DNA of 64,000 nt from Solimonas terrae. GTDB taxonomy: Bacteria > Pseudomonadota > Gammaproteobacteria > Nevskiales > Nevskiaceae. Location of the stretch: NCBI RefSeq assembly GCF_011067135.1, contig NZ_JAAMOW010000001.1:558001-622000 (forward strand), read 5' to 3'. Numbering within the stretch: position 1 is the first letter of the stretch; each line of letters opens with the position of its first letter. Below the pieces are notes generated by a model. The model was not told the DNA's origin. It saw only the letters and a program-made list of their open reading frames with translations, and did no database searches. Made by a program: the position numbers and the translations under genes. Of the stretch, positions 46,918 through 59,038 are shown piece after piece.

Positions 46918-47688
46918 ATGATCACCGTTCAGCCCCTGCCGGCATTTACCGACAACTACATCTGGGCCCTGCGCCGCGACCGGCAGGCGATCGTCGTCGA
47001 TCCGGGCGACGGCAGCGTCGTGCAGCGCTGGCTGGACGCCGAATCCCTGCAGCTCACGGCCATCGTCATCACCCACCACCACCCGGACCACACCGCCGGC
47101 ATCGCGCCCTTGCGCCAACGCTGGGACGTGCCGGTCTGCGGGCCGCGTGCCGAGCAGGCCACGATCCCCGGCCTGACGACGCTGCTCGACGACGGCGACC
47201 GCGTCGAGCTGTTCGGCGAGCCGTACACGGTGATGGCGGTACCCGGGCACACGCTCGGTCACATCGCCTATTGCGGCGGCGGTCGGCTGTTCTGCGGCGA
47301 CACCCTGTTCTCGGCCGGCTGCGGCCGGCTGTTCGAAGGCACGCCGGCGCAAATGCATGCGTCGCTGAGCCGTCTGGCCGCGCTGCCTGGCGAAACGGCG
47401 GTTTACTGCACGCATGAGTACACGACCGCCAATCTCGCCTTCGCCGCCGCCGTCGAGCCGGACAATGCCGATCTGCAGGCACGCATTGCCGAAGTCCGCA
47501 GCCTGCGGGCCGCCGACCGGCCGAGCCTGCCATCGACGATCGCACTGGAGCGCCGCCACAACCCCTTCCTGCGCAGCGCGGTGCGCGAGGTGCAGTCCAG
47601 CGCCGCGCAACATGCCGGACAGCCACTTGATGGCGAGGTCGCCGTATTCGCCGCGCTGCGCGCCTGGAAAGACGGCTTCCGCGGCTAG
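46918..47688 (+). CDS. gloB: hydroxyacylglutathione hydrolase (glyoxalase II)
   Basis: The 256-residue metallo-beta-lactamase-fold enzyme has the metal site H53-H-H55-P-D57-H58, then PGHTLGH, GDTLFSAGCGRLFEG and CTHEYT. It hydrolyses S-lactoylglutathione to lactate in methylglyoxal detoxification. The C-terminal HRRHNPFLR-like ERRHNPFLRS is the glutathione-binding end of true GloB. Confidence 0.96.
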   Translation: MITVQPLPAFTDNYIWALRRDRQAIVVDPGDGSVVQRWLDAESLQLTAIVITHHHPDHTAGIAPLRQRWDVPVCGPRAEQATIPGLTTLLDDGDRVELFGEPYTVMAVPGHTLGHIAYCGGGRLFCGDTLFSAGCGRLFEGTPAQMHASLSRLAALPGETAVYCTHEYTTANLAFAAAVEPDNADLQARIAEVRSLRAADRPSLPSTIALERRHNPFLRSAVREVQSSAAQHAGQPLDGEVAVFAALRAWKDGFRG

Positions 47689-47735
47689 GATATTGCTTGC
47701 CAATGTCGGACAAACCCGCAGCGCAGGAGCCCTTC

Positions 47736-48134
47736 ATGAACCATCTGCCGGCCGCCGCGTGGCCAGGCCGACGCCGCCACGCACCGATGCTGATGCTGGC
47801 CGCATGCGCAGGCCTGCTCTCCTTGCCAGCATTCGCCCAGGCCGGGGCCGCGGGCGGCGCGACCGCCAGCGCCGCCGCCGCCGCTGCGGCGCCGGATCCA
47901 CTGGCGCGAATCGCTGAACTGTCCCGCATCCGGCGCGAGGCCGGCCTGAAGATCTGCCGCGACTCCGCCGACGGCAAGCTCGCCTACGTCGGCTTCGTGC
48001 AGGACGCCGAGCAAGGCAACATCAAGGTCGAGATCGCCCAGGAACTGGACAAGGCTGCCGGCACGCCGGTCGCCGGCTTTCAGCCCGTCAATGTCTGGGA
48101 TGCGATCGACAACTGGACGATCTGTCCGCAGTAG
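47736..48134 (+). CDS. small secreted protein of unknown function
   Basis: The 132-residue protein has a long signal peptide (basic WPGRRRH, then MLMLAACAGLLSLPAFAQA), an Ala-rich linker and a ~75-residue mature domain with two cysteines (KICRDS and WTICPQ at the very end) that could form a disulfide. I do not recognise the family. ATG 47736 has CAGGAG seven bases upstream and is preferred over ATG 47703 or TTG 47697. A strong terminator follows. Confidence 0.7.
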   Translation: MNHLPAAAWPGRRRHAPMLMLAACAGLLSLPAFAQAGAAGGATASAAAAAAAPDPLARIAELSRIRREAGLKICRDSADGKLAYVGFVQDAEQGNIKVEIAQELDKAAGTPVAGFQPVNVWDAIDNWTICPQ

Positions 48135-48140
48135 CCGCAC

Positions 48141-48170
48141 GAAAAAGCCCGGGCTGACCCGGGCTTTTTC
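48141..48170. terminator. bidirectional terminator between the small secreted protein gene and lon
   Basis: A 13-bp stem gaaaaagcccggg / cccgggctttttc with loop ctga; T-runs lie on both strands, so it can end both convergent genes. Confidence 0.92.
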
Positions 48171-48184
48171 CGCCTGCCGAGAAC

Positions 48185-50584
<2,400 letters not shown>

Positions 50585-50712
50585 GAGATCTCCAGGTTGG
50601 GTGCCAGCATTATGCCGGCTCGGGTCTCTTCCTGTAGTCGAAGCGGCAAGAATCAAGCCATGCGCCGGACACCCAAGGTCAAAGCGTCTTGCGATCAGCG
50701 ACTTGCGCATCA

Positions 50713-52773
50713 TCACCGGACCGTGAAGTGCACCGCCGGCGTCAGCTTCTCGACACCGTCGGCACCACGCACCGCCGCTTGCAGGCGGTGCGCGCCGACC
50801 ACCAGCGGCCAGTCGTATTGCGCGTCGCTGGTTTCGGCGACCGTCGCGCCGTCGACCTGCCAGCGCACGGCGACCGGCGTCTCGCGCCAGGCCAGTTCGA
50901 AGCGCAGCGCCTCCAGCGCGTCCGGAATGCGCGGATCGCGCGCCAGCAGCAGGCCATCGAAGGGCTGGCCGATCCTCGGCGTGTCCGGCAAGGTCTCGAC
51001 CGGTTTGCTTGCGTCGGCATCGGCCGCCAGATTCAGTGTCGCGGCGCGCAGCGGCGTGTCCGGCGGCAAACCGGCGAGCAGCGAACGTGTCAGCAGCGCC
51101 GGTCCGCGCGCGCCGGTCACGCCTTCGGTTGCGACGCCCGACAGATTGCCGATCCACACGCCGACCAGCCAGCGGCCGTTGTACGCAACCGTCCAGGCAT
51201 CGCGGTAATCGCTGGAGGTACCGGTCTTGACCGCGGTGCGCACGGGAAAGCGCAGCACGCCGCCTTCGCCGAACTCGAGCAGTCGCGACGAGGCGTCGGA
51301 CAGGATCGCGCTGATCGTGCGTGCCGCGTCGCGCGCGATCAGCGGCTGCGGCGGCGCTTGCGGTCCGGTGTCGTCGAACACCGTCAGAGGCTGCCAGACG
51401 CCATCGCGCGCCAGCGCCGTGTAGGCCTGCACGAGCTCGTACAGACTCAGCGCACCATTGCCGAGCGCCAGACCGTCCCCGTAATAGTCGGCAGGTTCGA
51501 CGAGGCTGTGCACGCCCAGCGCCTGCAGGCGCGTCAGAAACGCCTGCTGACCGACGAATTGCAGCGCCTTCACGGCCGGAATGTTCAGCGAATTGCCGAG
51601 CGCCTCGGCGACCGTGACCGTGCCGTAGTGCGTGCGGCTGTAGTTGCGGTACTCGTGCAGACCGCCGTTGATGCGCTCGCGCAGTTCGGCGTCGTCTATC
51701 GTCGTGTCGGCGCGCCAGCCGCGTTCCAGGGCCTGCGCATAGAGCAGCGGCTTGAGCGTCGAACCGGGCTGGCGCGGTGTCTGCACGGCGTCGATGCCGA
51801 CCGCATGCGGATGGACGCGATCGGCGCTCGCGTAGGCGCGAATGCGGTTGCCGTCGAGATCGACGACCAGCACCGCGCCCTGCCCGGCGCCATCGCGCGC
51901 CAGATCGCGCAGTCGCTCGCGCAGGAAATCTTCGGCCGCGGCCTGCAGCGCGACGTCGAGGCTGGAGTGCACACGCGTCGTGCCGGGTCGCAGACGCGCC
52001 GCCTCGCGTGCCGCAAACGCACGAAAATGCGCGGCATGCAGTTCCGGCACCGGCCGCACGAAATCGGGCAGATTGGTGATGATCGCGCCGGCCGGCCATT
52101 CGCCGCGCGCCTGCATCGCCGACGCCAGACGCCGTACGCGCTGCTGCAGCGCCAGCGGTTCGCGCGCGAAACGCGAGGGCGCGCGCACCATGACCGCGAG
52201 CGCCAGCATTTCCTGCGCCGACAGCGTGTCGAGGCTGCGTCCGAAGTAGTACTGCGCCGCCGGCCCGACACCGCGACGGTTGGCGCCGTACGGCACCTGA
52301 TTCAGATAGAACTCGAGGATGTCGGCCTTGCTGAAGCGGGCTTCCAGACGCATGGCCTCGAAGCCTTCGACCCAGCGCGACCAGACCGTGCGCGGTCTGG
52401 GATGGAGAATCCGCACGACCTGCTCGCTGATCGTGCTCGCGCCGCGAACAGCGTGGCCGGCGCGCAGATCGGTCCACAGCGCCGCGACGCGCGCGCGCCA
52501 GTCGACGCCCCGATGCCGCCAGTAGCGATGATCCTCGGCCTCGACAAAGGCCGTGCGCAGGCGCGCCGGAATGCGCTCCAGCGGCACCCGATCATGCAGA
52601 TTCCAACCACCGTCATACGAAACCTGCAAGGCACGACCGTCGCGGTCGAGCACCTCGGGCTGCTGCGCGGCGACGGTATCGAGTCGCAAGGTGTCCGGCA
52701 GGGCGCGCTGGGAGGCCAGCGTCGCCAGCACCAGCAGCGCACCGGCAAGGGCGATGGCGCGGACGATCTTCAT
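50713..52773 (-). CDS. pbpC: penicillin-binding protein 1C
   Basis: The 686 residues comprise an N-terminal membrane anchor, a GT51 glycosyltransferase domain with [12 protein letters not shown] and [11 protein letters not shown], a transpeptidase domain with SxxK (STLK in RQPGSTLKP), SxN (NSLNIPAV) and KTGTS, and a C-terminal BiPBP_C domain from about 600. It polymerises peptidoglycan in the periplasm. It follows the alpha-2-macroglobulin gene after 37 bp, the pairing known from E. coli yfhM–pbpC. Confidence 0.95.
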   Translation of the reverse strand: MKIVRAIALAGALLVLATLASQRALPDTLRLDTVAAQQPEVLDRDGRALQVSYDGGWNLHDRVPLERIPARLRTAFVEAEDHRYWRHRGVDWRARVAALWTDLRAGHAVRGASTISEQVVRILHPRPRTVWSRWVEGFEAMRLEARFSKADILEFYLNQVPYGANRRGVGPAAQYYFGRSLDTLSAQEMLALAVMVRAPSRFAREPLALQQRVRRLASAMQARGEWPAGAIITNLPDFVRPVPELHAAHFRAFAAREAARLRPGTTRVHSSLDVALQAAAEDFLRERLRDLARDGAGQGAVLVVDLDGNRIRAYASADRVHPHAVGIDAVQTPRQPGSTLKPLLYAQALERGWRADTTIDDAELRERINGGLHEYRNYSRTHYGTVTVAEALGNSLNIPAVKALQFVGQQAFLTRLQALGVHSLVEPADYYGDGLALGNGALSLYELVQAYTALARDGVWQPLTVFDDTGPQAPPQPLIARDAARTISAILSDASSRLLEFGEGGVLRFPVRTAVKTGTSSDYRDAWTVAYNGRWLVGVWIGNLSGVATEGVTGARGPALLTRSLLAGLPPDTPLRAATLNLAADADASKPVETLPDTPRIGQPFDGLLLARDPRIPDALEALRFELAWRETPVAVRWQVDGATVAETSDAQYDWPLVVGAHRLQAAVRGADGVEKLTPAVHFTVR

Positions 52774-52810
52774 GCGTGCGCGCCGGACGCCACGATCGGC
52801 AAACGCCCGT

Positions 52811-55800
52811 TCACGGCGCCGGCTCGACCTTCAGTCGCGCGGCGATGCCGTTGCCGAACACGTCCGGGTCATACATGCGTTCGGCGTGCGTCTCGGTGAC
52901 CGCGAACTCGCCGCTCGCGACCGCCTGTGCGATCCACGCCAGCTTGTAGTGCCCGGCCGCAATCTCGTCGGCGTAGAAGCGCACGCCATCGAAGCGCAGG
53001 GCGCGGTAGTAGAACGGATACGGATAGGCCGGACTGGCCTGCGCCAGCGTCTCCGCATCCAGGCCCGAGGCAGTGGCCAGGTCAGGATTGACCGGCTCGA
53101 GACCGGCCGGCACCGGATCGTCGACGACGACGTAGGTCATCCATGCCGGCACATCGAGACTCAACTCGATTTTCAGTCGTTCGCCCTGGCGTACCGACAT
53201 CAGCGGACCCGACAGTGCCTGCCACTGGCCATCGCGCTGCACGAAGTAGTGGCGCGACACGCTCAGACCGGCGTCGAGTGCCGCATCGGGCACCGGCGTC
53301 GCATAGCGCAGGGTCGTCGTCACGTAGGCGCGGCCGTCGCCGCTGCCGCGGATCTGCAGGCTGCGCGCGGCGCCGGCCGATGCTTCGAGCGGCTTGTCGA
53401 TCGTCGCCGAGCGACCGTCGGCGAGCTGTACGCTGCCGAGCGTCTGCGCGTCCAGTGCCGCGCTTGCCGTCATCTTCAGGGGCACGGCTTCGTAGCGATC
53501 CGCATAGTCGATCAGCGCACGCGTGCAGAACAGATTCTCCTGCGTGTTCTCCCAGTGTGTGTGCGTGCCGCGCGCCTGCGTGATGGTGCGTGTCAGTTTC
53601 ATCGCCAGCTCGGCGTCGCCGGCCGTGCCGTGCGAATCGGCCGGCGCCAGCAGCGCCGACAACGCCGCGCAGTTCGAGCGCAACGGCGAGCCCAGCAGCC
53701 AGGCATCGTCGCTGCCACGATCGTCGGCCAGCACGAAACTGCCGGCCGACTGCTGACCGCGCGCGAGCATGCGCGCCGTCGCCGCCTGCAGCGCATCGCC
53801 GCCACCCGGCGTATGCGCGGCGGCCTGCGCAAACAGCGCCTCGCCGAACAGGCCCATGCGCGGCAGCTGCACTTGATAGCGTTGCAGATCCTCGGCCCCG
53901 AGCTGACCACGCTGCGCGAGCGCGGCGAGCGCGACGGCCCGGACCTGTGCGCGAAGTTCGGCGCTGTCGTAGCCGCTGCCCTGGATATCCTCGCGCAGCA
54001 GCGTCCGCAGATAGGCGTCGAGCTTGTCCCAGACCGCGTTCGGCGGCCGGTAGCCCATCGCCTGCAGCCAGCCGAACGCGAGCGCGGTATAGGCCGACAG
54101 ATACGGACTCTGGTACGCATCCTGCGGCACGAAAAACGTCATGCCGCCACCCGGCGCCTGGAACGAGGCCGCGTCGTCGAGCGTCTTCTGCGTCAGGGTC
54201 TGCGCGTCGCTCCAGTCCGGCGGCGATGCCAGTCGTGCGCGCAGCTTGAGGAAGTGCGCGGCCATCACGCCCTTGGTGAGCCGTTGCTCCCAGCACAGGT
54301 ACGGGTAGTCCGCCATGTAACTGAACGCGCCGTCGAGATTGCCCAGCAGACTGCTGGCAAAGGCCAGCCGCAGATCGGCGTGCGTCGCCCCGGCCGGCAA
54401 CTGCAGGGGAAGGGTCAATGGCTGCGCGGCGGTCAGCGGCGAGAAGTCGGCGGCTGTCATCGTCAGCGGACGCTCGTGCACCGGTACGTCAAGCTGCAAG
54501 GCATCCCGATCGGCAGCGTCGCCGGCGCGCACGACGAAGTGCACGGTGCCGGCCTGATCGACCGTCAACGGCAGGCCGATATTGCGACGCTCGAACGGCT
54601 TGAGCGTCAGCGACTGCTCGATCCTGCCGCGCGCCGCGCCGCTTGCCTCGATGCTGACGCCGAGCGTCCGGGGCTTCCTGGCGCGGTTCATCAAGGTGAA
54701 CGCCGCGTCGACTTGATCGCCGAGCGCGAGCTGATTCGGCAGGGCGGAGCGCAGCTCGGTCGGCTTGTTGACCGCGATCCTGCCCTGCCCGAGCCCCATG
54801 CGATCACCGGGTGTCACGGCCATCGCCAGCACGCGCCAGCCGGACAGATTGTCCGGCGTCGTGAACGTGAACCGCGCACGACCGTCGGCGTCGGCCTTCA
54901 GCGACGGATTCCAGTACGCAACGAACTTGTCGACCGAGCGCAGCGACAGGTCGGCGCCACCATCGCCGCCCGCGTTCGCGCCCTTCTTCTCGAATTTCTG
55001 GCGGCCGATCAATCGCGTCAGCAGACTGTAGTTCGCAAGATCCAGCGCATCGAGCTGATTGAAGCCCTGGAGCGGATCGAAGTATGTGCTGCCACCGGAG
55101 ATCAGATCGAACACGGCATCGTCGAGTACCGCAACCGCGAATTCGATCGGTTCGCCGCTGTCGTGGCGCGGCCTTGCCGCCAGCTCGACCTGCAGCGCCT
55201 CGCGCGGCCTGGCCTCGGCTTTCGACGGTGTGACCTCGACCTGCAGTTCGCGATACGGGTCCTCGACCTTGAGCGTCGCGTAGCCCATGCGGAACGTCGG
55301 CTTGCCGAGATCGACGCCGTCCTTGACGGGCGCCGCCACACGCGGTGACACCACCGTCACCGAAACATAGGCGCCGGGCAGATATTCAGGCTTGATCGGA
55401 ATCTCGATGACCGGCGTCGCCGTCTCCAGCTTCTGCGTGCGACGCTCGAGCACACCGTAGCGCTCGACCGTGATCAATGCGGTCGCGCCCGGATACGGAT
55501 TCTCGACGAACAGACGGGCGACATCGCCGACCTTGTACTTCGCCTTGTCGACGCGCACGTCGAGTGAAAAGTCCGGCCGGTCTTCCCATAGCACGGCGTC
55601 ACGACCCTGCGCGTAGATCCAGGTCGTCGACTCGTGCAGGCGGCCATGACGATCCTGCGTCATCGCCGTCGCGCGCAATTCGCCTGCGGCATCCGGCGTG
55701 AAACGGCAGTGATCGCCGTCTGCGTGCGAACGGCCCTTGCAGCTTGCGACCCGCTGCCAGCTCTGCACGTAGCGCGTGATGTAGGCGTTGCCCGCCCCCT

Positions 55801-58453
55801 TGACGCGCGCGCCCTTGGTGATCCGGCGTTCGATCGTAACGTAGTACGGGGCGTCCGCCTGCGGCTTGCCGTCGCGATCGACGACCAGCGTGTCGACCTC
55901 GGCGGCCTGACCGGCCTGCGCCCAGCCGCTGTAGTTGATGCCGATGTAGCGATCGCGCCCGAAATACGGAATCCGCGCCTGACCGACGATGGCGCGACCG
56001 CGATCGTCCTGCACCGTGCCTTCGAGCACCAGATCGCCGACCAGCACCGCGCTGTCGTTCAACTGCAGCGACGTGGTCCATTCGCCCTTGTTGTCGAGCG
56101 TCGCTTCCTGATCGAGCAGCGGTGCGCTCTCGCGTCCCCCGGACTGCCAGGTGTCGAAGCTGTAGCGTTTCGCGAGCGGGTCCTGCGGCTCGAATGGCGC
56201 CGCCTGCACGCGCGCGGTGATGCGCGCCCTGGCATCGGCGAACGGACCGCCGCCGTGCAGTGTCGCGCGCAGGTTCGCGTCGAGCCGCGCACCCGGCATC
56301 GCATCCCCGGCACGCCATTCGGCGCTGACGTGGAACGGCGCCGGCACGAAATCCGAGACCAGCACGCGAATCGGCTCCAGCGTCAGGTCCCTGGCGTAAG
56401 CAGGCTGCAATTCGAAGCGATACCAGCCGACCGCCGCCGCGTCGGCGAGCTTGAGTTCGCCGTCGATCGCGCCGAAGGCCGACAGTGCGAGATGCTCGCG
56501 CACCTGCACGGCCGTGCCGGTCGGATCGATGATGCGCAGCGTGTAGTCGCCGGCCGGTGCCGGCTTCAGCGTGCGGTCGCCGTCGTCGCGGACATAGAGC
56601 TTGTACTGAATCGTGTCGCCGGCGCGGTAAACGCCCTGCGCGGTCGTGCCCCAGGCGCGCAGATGACCATGCCGCTCGCGCCGCCATTCGGAAATCTGTT
56701 CGCGGGACGCGCGCCAGGTGTCGACCTGGAACTCGCTGGTCAGCGGCAACAGCGCGATGTCGTTGCCGCGCGTGACCCGCAGCACCAGCGGCTGCCGGCC
56801 GTCGCTGCGCGTCGCAAGGTATTGCCGATCGAGCTGCGGATCGAGCTCGGCGCTGCCCGGCAACTGCACCAGGCCGCTGGCGTCGGTACGGCCGCTGGCC
56901 TTGACGGCGCCATGCCAGCCGTCGAGCACCGCGACATCGGCGCTGCCGACCGCGGCGCCGTCGGCCATGGCCGTCACCCAGACCAGGAGATTGGCGTTGC
57001 CGTACTTGGCGTGTACCTGCCAGGGCGTGACTTCGGCAAAGAACGGCAAGGGCTTTTTCGAGGTCGCCGGCGTGCTGCTCAGCTCGCCGAGCAGCACGCC
57101 GCTGCCCGCACCCAGCAGTTCGCGCATGCCGAGCGGCGTCGCGTAGGCGAGATTGCGAACCGCCGGCAACTTCAGGTCGCGGCTCGCCGCGCGGTCAGCG
57201 TCGGCGCCGGCCGTGATGCGCTGCGCGCCGAGATGCAGCGTCTCGAGATTGGTGACGATCGCCGGCACGTCGGAGTCGACACCCGATTCGATCACTGCCG
57301 GCGAATGCTCGAACACCAGTCGCGGCGTGCGCGCGCCGGTGCGAAAGCCGAGCGTCGTCGCCTTGCCGAATGCACGACCGAATCGATCCTGCAATGCCGC
57401 TGCGACGGTCAGCTGGTAGTCGGTTTCGGCTGCCAGCGCGAACGGCAGGCGCAGGTCGTAGGTGTCGGTCCTGGCGTGATCGCCGCTGACCGTGCGCGCA
57501 GCCGCGGCGCTGTCGTCGTCGCCATCATCGCCGTCCCCGGTACCGTCATCGGCGCTGTCGTCATCGTTCGCCTCGGCCTTGCGCAGGTCGGGGACGATCG
57601 TCAGCGCGTCGCGCAGGGCCTGCGCCGCGACCGGCACATTGAACACCAGCGACGCACCTTCCAGCGGCGCACAACGCGCACCCGGCGCGATCACGCGCGT
57701 GCGACCGTTGTCGTCGCAGCGCAGACCGATCAGCCGCGGCGCAGCAAACGTCTGGAAACCGGCGATGCTGCGCGATTCGTCGCCACGCTGCGCACCGAAC
57801 GCCGAACGCAGTCCCGGCTGCACCTGCAGGCTGTAGCCCCGGTCATCGGCAAGCGGCGCACGTGGGCGCAGGAGCCAGGTTGCACGCGCCTCGCCGTCCG
57901 GTGTCCAGAACGGCGTCTCGCGATCGTACCAGGCCGGCTGTGCCTGCAATGGCGCACCGTCGAGCGTGATGGACTGTTCGACGGACTTGGCGGTCACCGG
58001 CTGGCTGAACTGCACTCGTAGCTGCGGCAGGCTCGGACCGGACCAGTCGCCGACCTCGGCGTACTGCACGCGCGGCAGACTGGTGACGAACCGATAGCGG
58101 CGCGGCGACGCCAGACTGCTGCCGTCCTGTGCGACGAAGCCCGGCTGCACGGCAATCGTGTACGCGGTCGCCTCGCGCAACGAGTCACCGTCGGCAAGAT
58201 TGCAGGCGAGATTCTGGGTGTCGAGCCAGCGCCAGTGGCACGCGACCGCCGGCGTGATCGTCACCGGCACTTCGCTGCTGTCGCGCTCCATGCGGCCGAG
58301 CGGCACGACGGCGCGGTCGAACGCGAGCACGATCTGGCTCTGCGCCGGCACGTCCTCGCCGGCCGGCGTCACGCGCAGCAACTGCAGCGCCTCGGCGCGC
58401 GCGCCGGGCGCGTACAGCAATGCCAGCGCCAGCGTGACGATCAGCCGGCGCAT
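52811..58453 (-). CDS. yfhM: bacterial alpha-2-macroglobulin (YfhM-like)
   Basis: This 1880-residue secreted protein traps proteases in the periplasm. It has a signal peptide (RRLIVTLALALLYAPGARA) but no lipobox cysteine, so unlike E. coli YfhM it should be soluble. MG and bait-type domains are followed by the thioester motif CWEQ with Cys at about 1387, which is intact. An Asp-rich insert (about residues 291–320, e.g. DDDSADDGTGDGDDGDDD) is unusual. ATG 58453 is used; the upstream open frame covers the preceding gene. It lies between a small anchored protein and pbpC in one operon. Confidence 0.95.
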   Translation of the reverse strand: MRRLIVTLALALLYAPGARAEALQLLRVTPAGEDVPAQSQIVLAFDRAVVPLGRMERDSSEVPVTITPAVACHWRWLDTQNLACNLADGDSLREATAYTIAVQPGFVAQDGSSLASPRRYRFVTSLPRVQYAEVGDWSGPSLPQLRVQFSQPVTAKSVEQSITLDGAPLQAQPAWYDRETPFWTPDGEARATWLLRPRAPLADDRGYSLQVQPGLRSAFGAQRGDESRSIAGFQTFAAPRLIGLRCDDNGRTRVIAPGARCAPLEGASLVFNVPVAAQALRDALTIVPDLRKAEANDDDSADDGTGDGDDGDDDSAAAARTVSGDHARTDTYDLRLPFALAAETDYQLTVAAALQDRFGRAFGKATTLGFRTGARTPRLVFEHSPAVIESGVDSDVPAIVTNLETLHLGAQRITAGADADRAASRDLKLPAVRNLAYATPLGMRELLGAGSGVLLGELSSTPATSKKPLPFFAEVTPWQVHAKYGNANLLVWVTAMADGAAVGSADVAVLDGWHGAVKASGRTDASGLVQLPGSAELDPQLDRQYLATRSDGRQPLVLRVTRGNDIALLPLTSEFQVDTWRASREQISEWRRERHGHLRAWGTTAQGVYRAGDTIQYKLYVRDDGDRTLKPAPAGDYTLRIIDPTGTAVQVREHLALSAFGAIDGELKLADAAAVGWYRFELQPAYARDLTLEPIRVLVSDFVPAPFHVSAEWRAGDAMPGARLDANLRATLHGGGPFADARARITARVQAAPFEPQDPLAKRYSFDTWQSGGRESAPLLDQEATLDNKGEWTTSLQLNDSAVLVGDLVLEGTVQDDRGRAIVGQARIPYFGRDRYIGINYSGWAQAGQAAEVDTLVVDRDGKPQADAPYYVTIERRITKGARVKGAGNAYITRYVQSWQRVASCKGRSHADGDHCRFTPDAAGELRATAMTQDRHGRLHESTTWIYAQGRDAVLWEDRPDFSLDVRVDKAKYKVGDVARLFVENPYPGATALITVERYGVLERRTQKLETATPVIEIPIKPEYLPGAYVSVTVVSPRVAAPVKDGVDLGKPTFRMGYATLKVEDPYRELQVEVTPSKAEARPREALQVELAARPRHDSGEPIEFAVAVLDDAVFDLISGGSTYFDPLQGFNQLDALDLANYSLLTRLIGRQKFEKKGANAGGDGGADLSLRSVDKFVAYWNPSLKADADGRARFTFTTPDNLSGWRVLAMAVTPGDRMGLGQGRIAVNKPTELRSALPNQLALGDQVDAAFTLMNRARKPRTLGVSIEASGAARGRIEQSLTLKPFERRNIGLPLTVDQAGTVHFVVRAGDAADRDALQLDVPVHERPLTMTAADFSPLTAAQPLTLPLQLPAGATHADLRLAFASSLLGNLDGAFSYMADYPYLCWEQRLTKGVMAAHFLKLRARLASPPDWSDAQTLTQKTLDDAASFQAPGGGMTFFVPQDAYQSPYLSAYTALAFGWLQAMGYRPPNAVWDKLDAYLRTLLREDIQGSGYDSAELRAQVRAVALAALAQRGQLGAEDLQRYQVQLPRMGLFGEALFAQAAAHTPGGGDALQAATARMLARGQQSAGSFVLADDRGSDDAWLLGSPLRSNCAALSALLAPADSHGTAGDAELAMKLTRTITQARGTHTHWENTQENLFCTRALIDYADRYEAVPLKMTASAALDAQTLGSVQLADGRSATIDKPLEASAGAARSLQIRGSGDGRAYVTTTLRYATPVPDAALDAGLSVSRHYFVQRDGQWQALSGPLMSVRQGERLKIELSLDVPAWMTYVVVDDPVPAGLEPVNPDLATASGLDAETLAQASPAYPYPFYYRALRFDGVRFYADEIAAGHYKLAWIAQAVASGEFAVTETHAERMYDPDVFGNGIAARLKVEPAP

Positions 58454-58457
58454 GGCG

Positions 58458-58952
58458 TCAAAGCGTGGTGACCTTGATGCGCGCATAGATCGCCCCCTGA
58501 TCGTTGCCCACCAGCCGCACCTCGCGGTAGCCGGCCAGGCCATGCCAGATATCGTCGTGTTCATCGATCTGATCCGGCTCGCGCTGCGGCAGACCGAGCA
58601 CCGCGAGGCTGGTCGCCGCCAATGGCAGCTCGCCGGACGACAGCGGCACGGTGATCCAGTCGGCCTTGTCGGCGATGTACGTGATCTCGACACCGATGCC
58701 GTTGTAGCGGCAGCGCTCCGAGAACTCGCCGGGCTCGCAACGCTGCGGCTCGCCGAGCACCTTGCTCACTGCAGCACGCGGCTTGCCGGCGATCGCAACG
58801 ATGTCGATCAGCGAGGCCGCGGCGCCGGAAGTCGCGGGCTTTTCGAAAACGGCTTCGTAGTCGAAGCGATCCGCCGCCCCACGTACGTGATACCACCAGC
58901 CGCCAGCCGCAACGATCAGCAGCACGGCGATCAGCGCGAAGATCTTCCTCAT
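58458..58952 (-). CDS. small membrane-anchored protein upstream of the alpha-2-macroglobulin gene
   Basis: The 164-residue protein has one N-terminal helix (KIFALIAVLLIVAAGGWWY) and a periplasmic domain with a Cys pair (QRCEPGEFSERC). I do not recognise the family. GGGAGAG precedes the ATG at 58952; the stop is only four bases before the alpha-2-macroglobulin ATG, so it is the first gene of that operon and may work with it. Confidence 0.75.
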   Translation of the reverse strand: MRKIFALIAVLLIVAAGGWWYHVRGAADRFDYEAVFEKPATSGAAASLIDIVAIAGKPRAAVSKVLGEPQRCEPGEFSERCRYNGIGVEITYIADKADWITVPLSSGELPLAATSLAVLGLPQREPDQIDEHDDIWHGLAGYREVRLVGNDQGAIYARIKVTTL

Positions 58953-59038
58953 CGCTCTCTCCCTGAATCGGCTCACTGTACCAGCGGCCTGCGGGCTTGA
59001 CGCTCGTGGAATAATGACAGCTGATCACCGGCCTCCTC

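Noticed and set aside
50585-50712. Heat-shock (sigma-32) promoter before lon
   Set aside because: A CTTGATT-like -35 is present but there is no CCCCAT-type -10 at the right distance.
50585-52477. N-terminal extension of lon
   Set aside because: It lies antiparallel-frame inside pbpC; the GTG at 50584 has a good ribosome site and gives the normal Lon N-terminus.
58454-58693. N-terminal extension of the alpha-2-macroglobulin gene
   Set aside because: It would bury the signal peptide and overlap the upstream small gene; ATG 58453 starts directly with the signal peptide.
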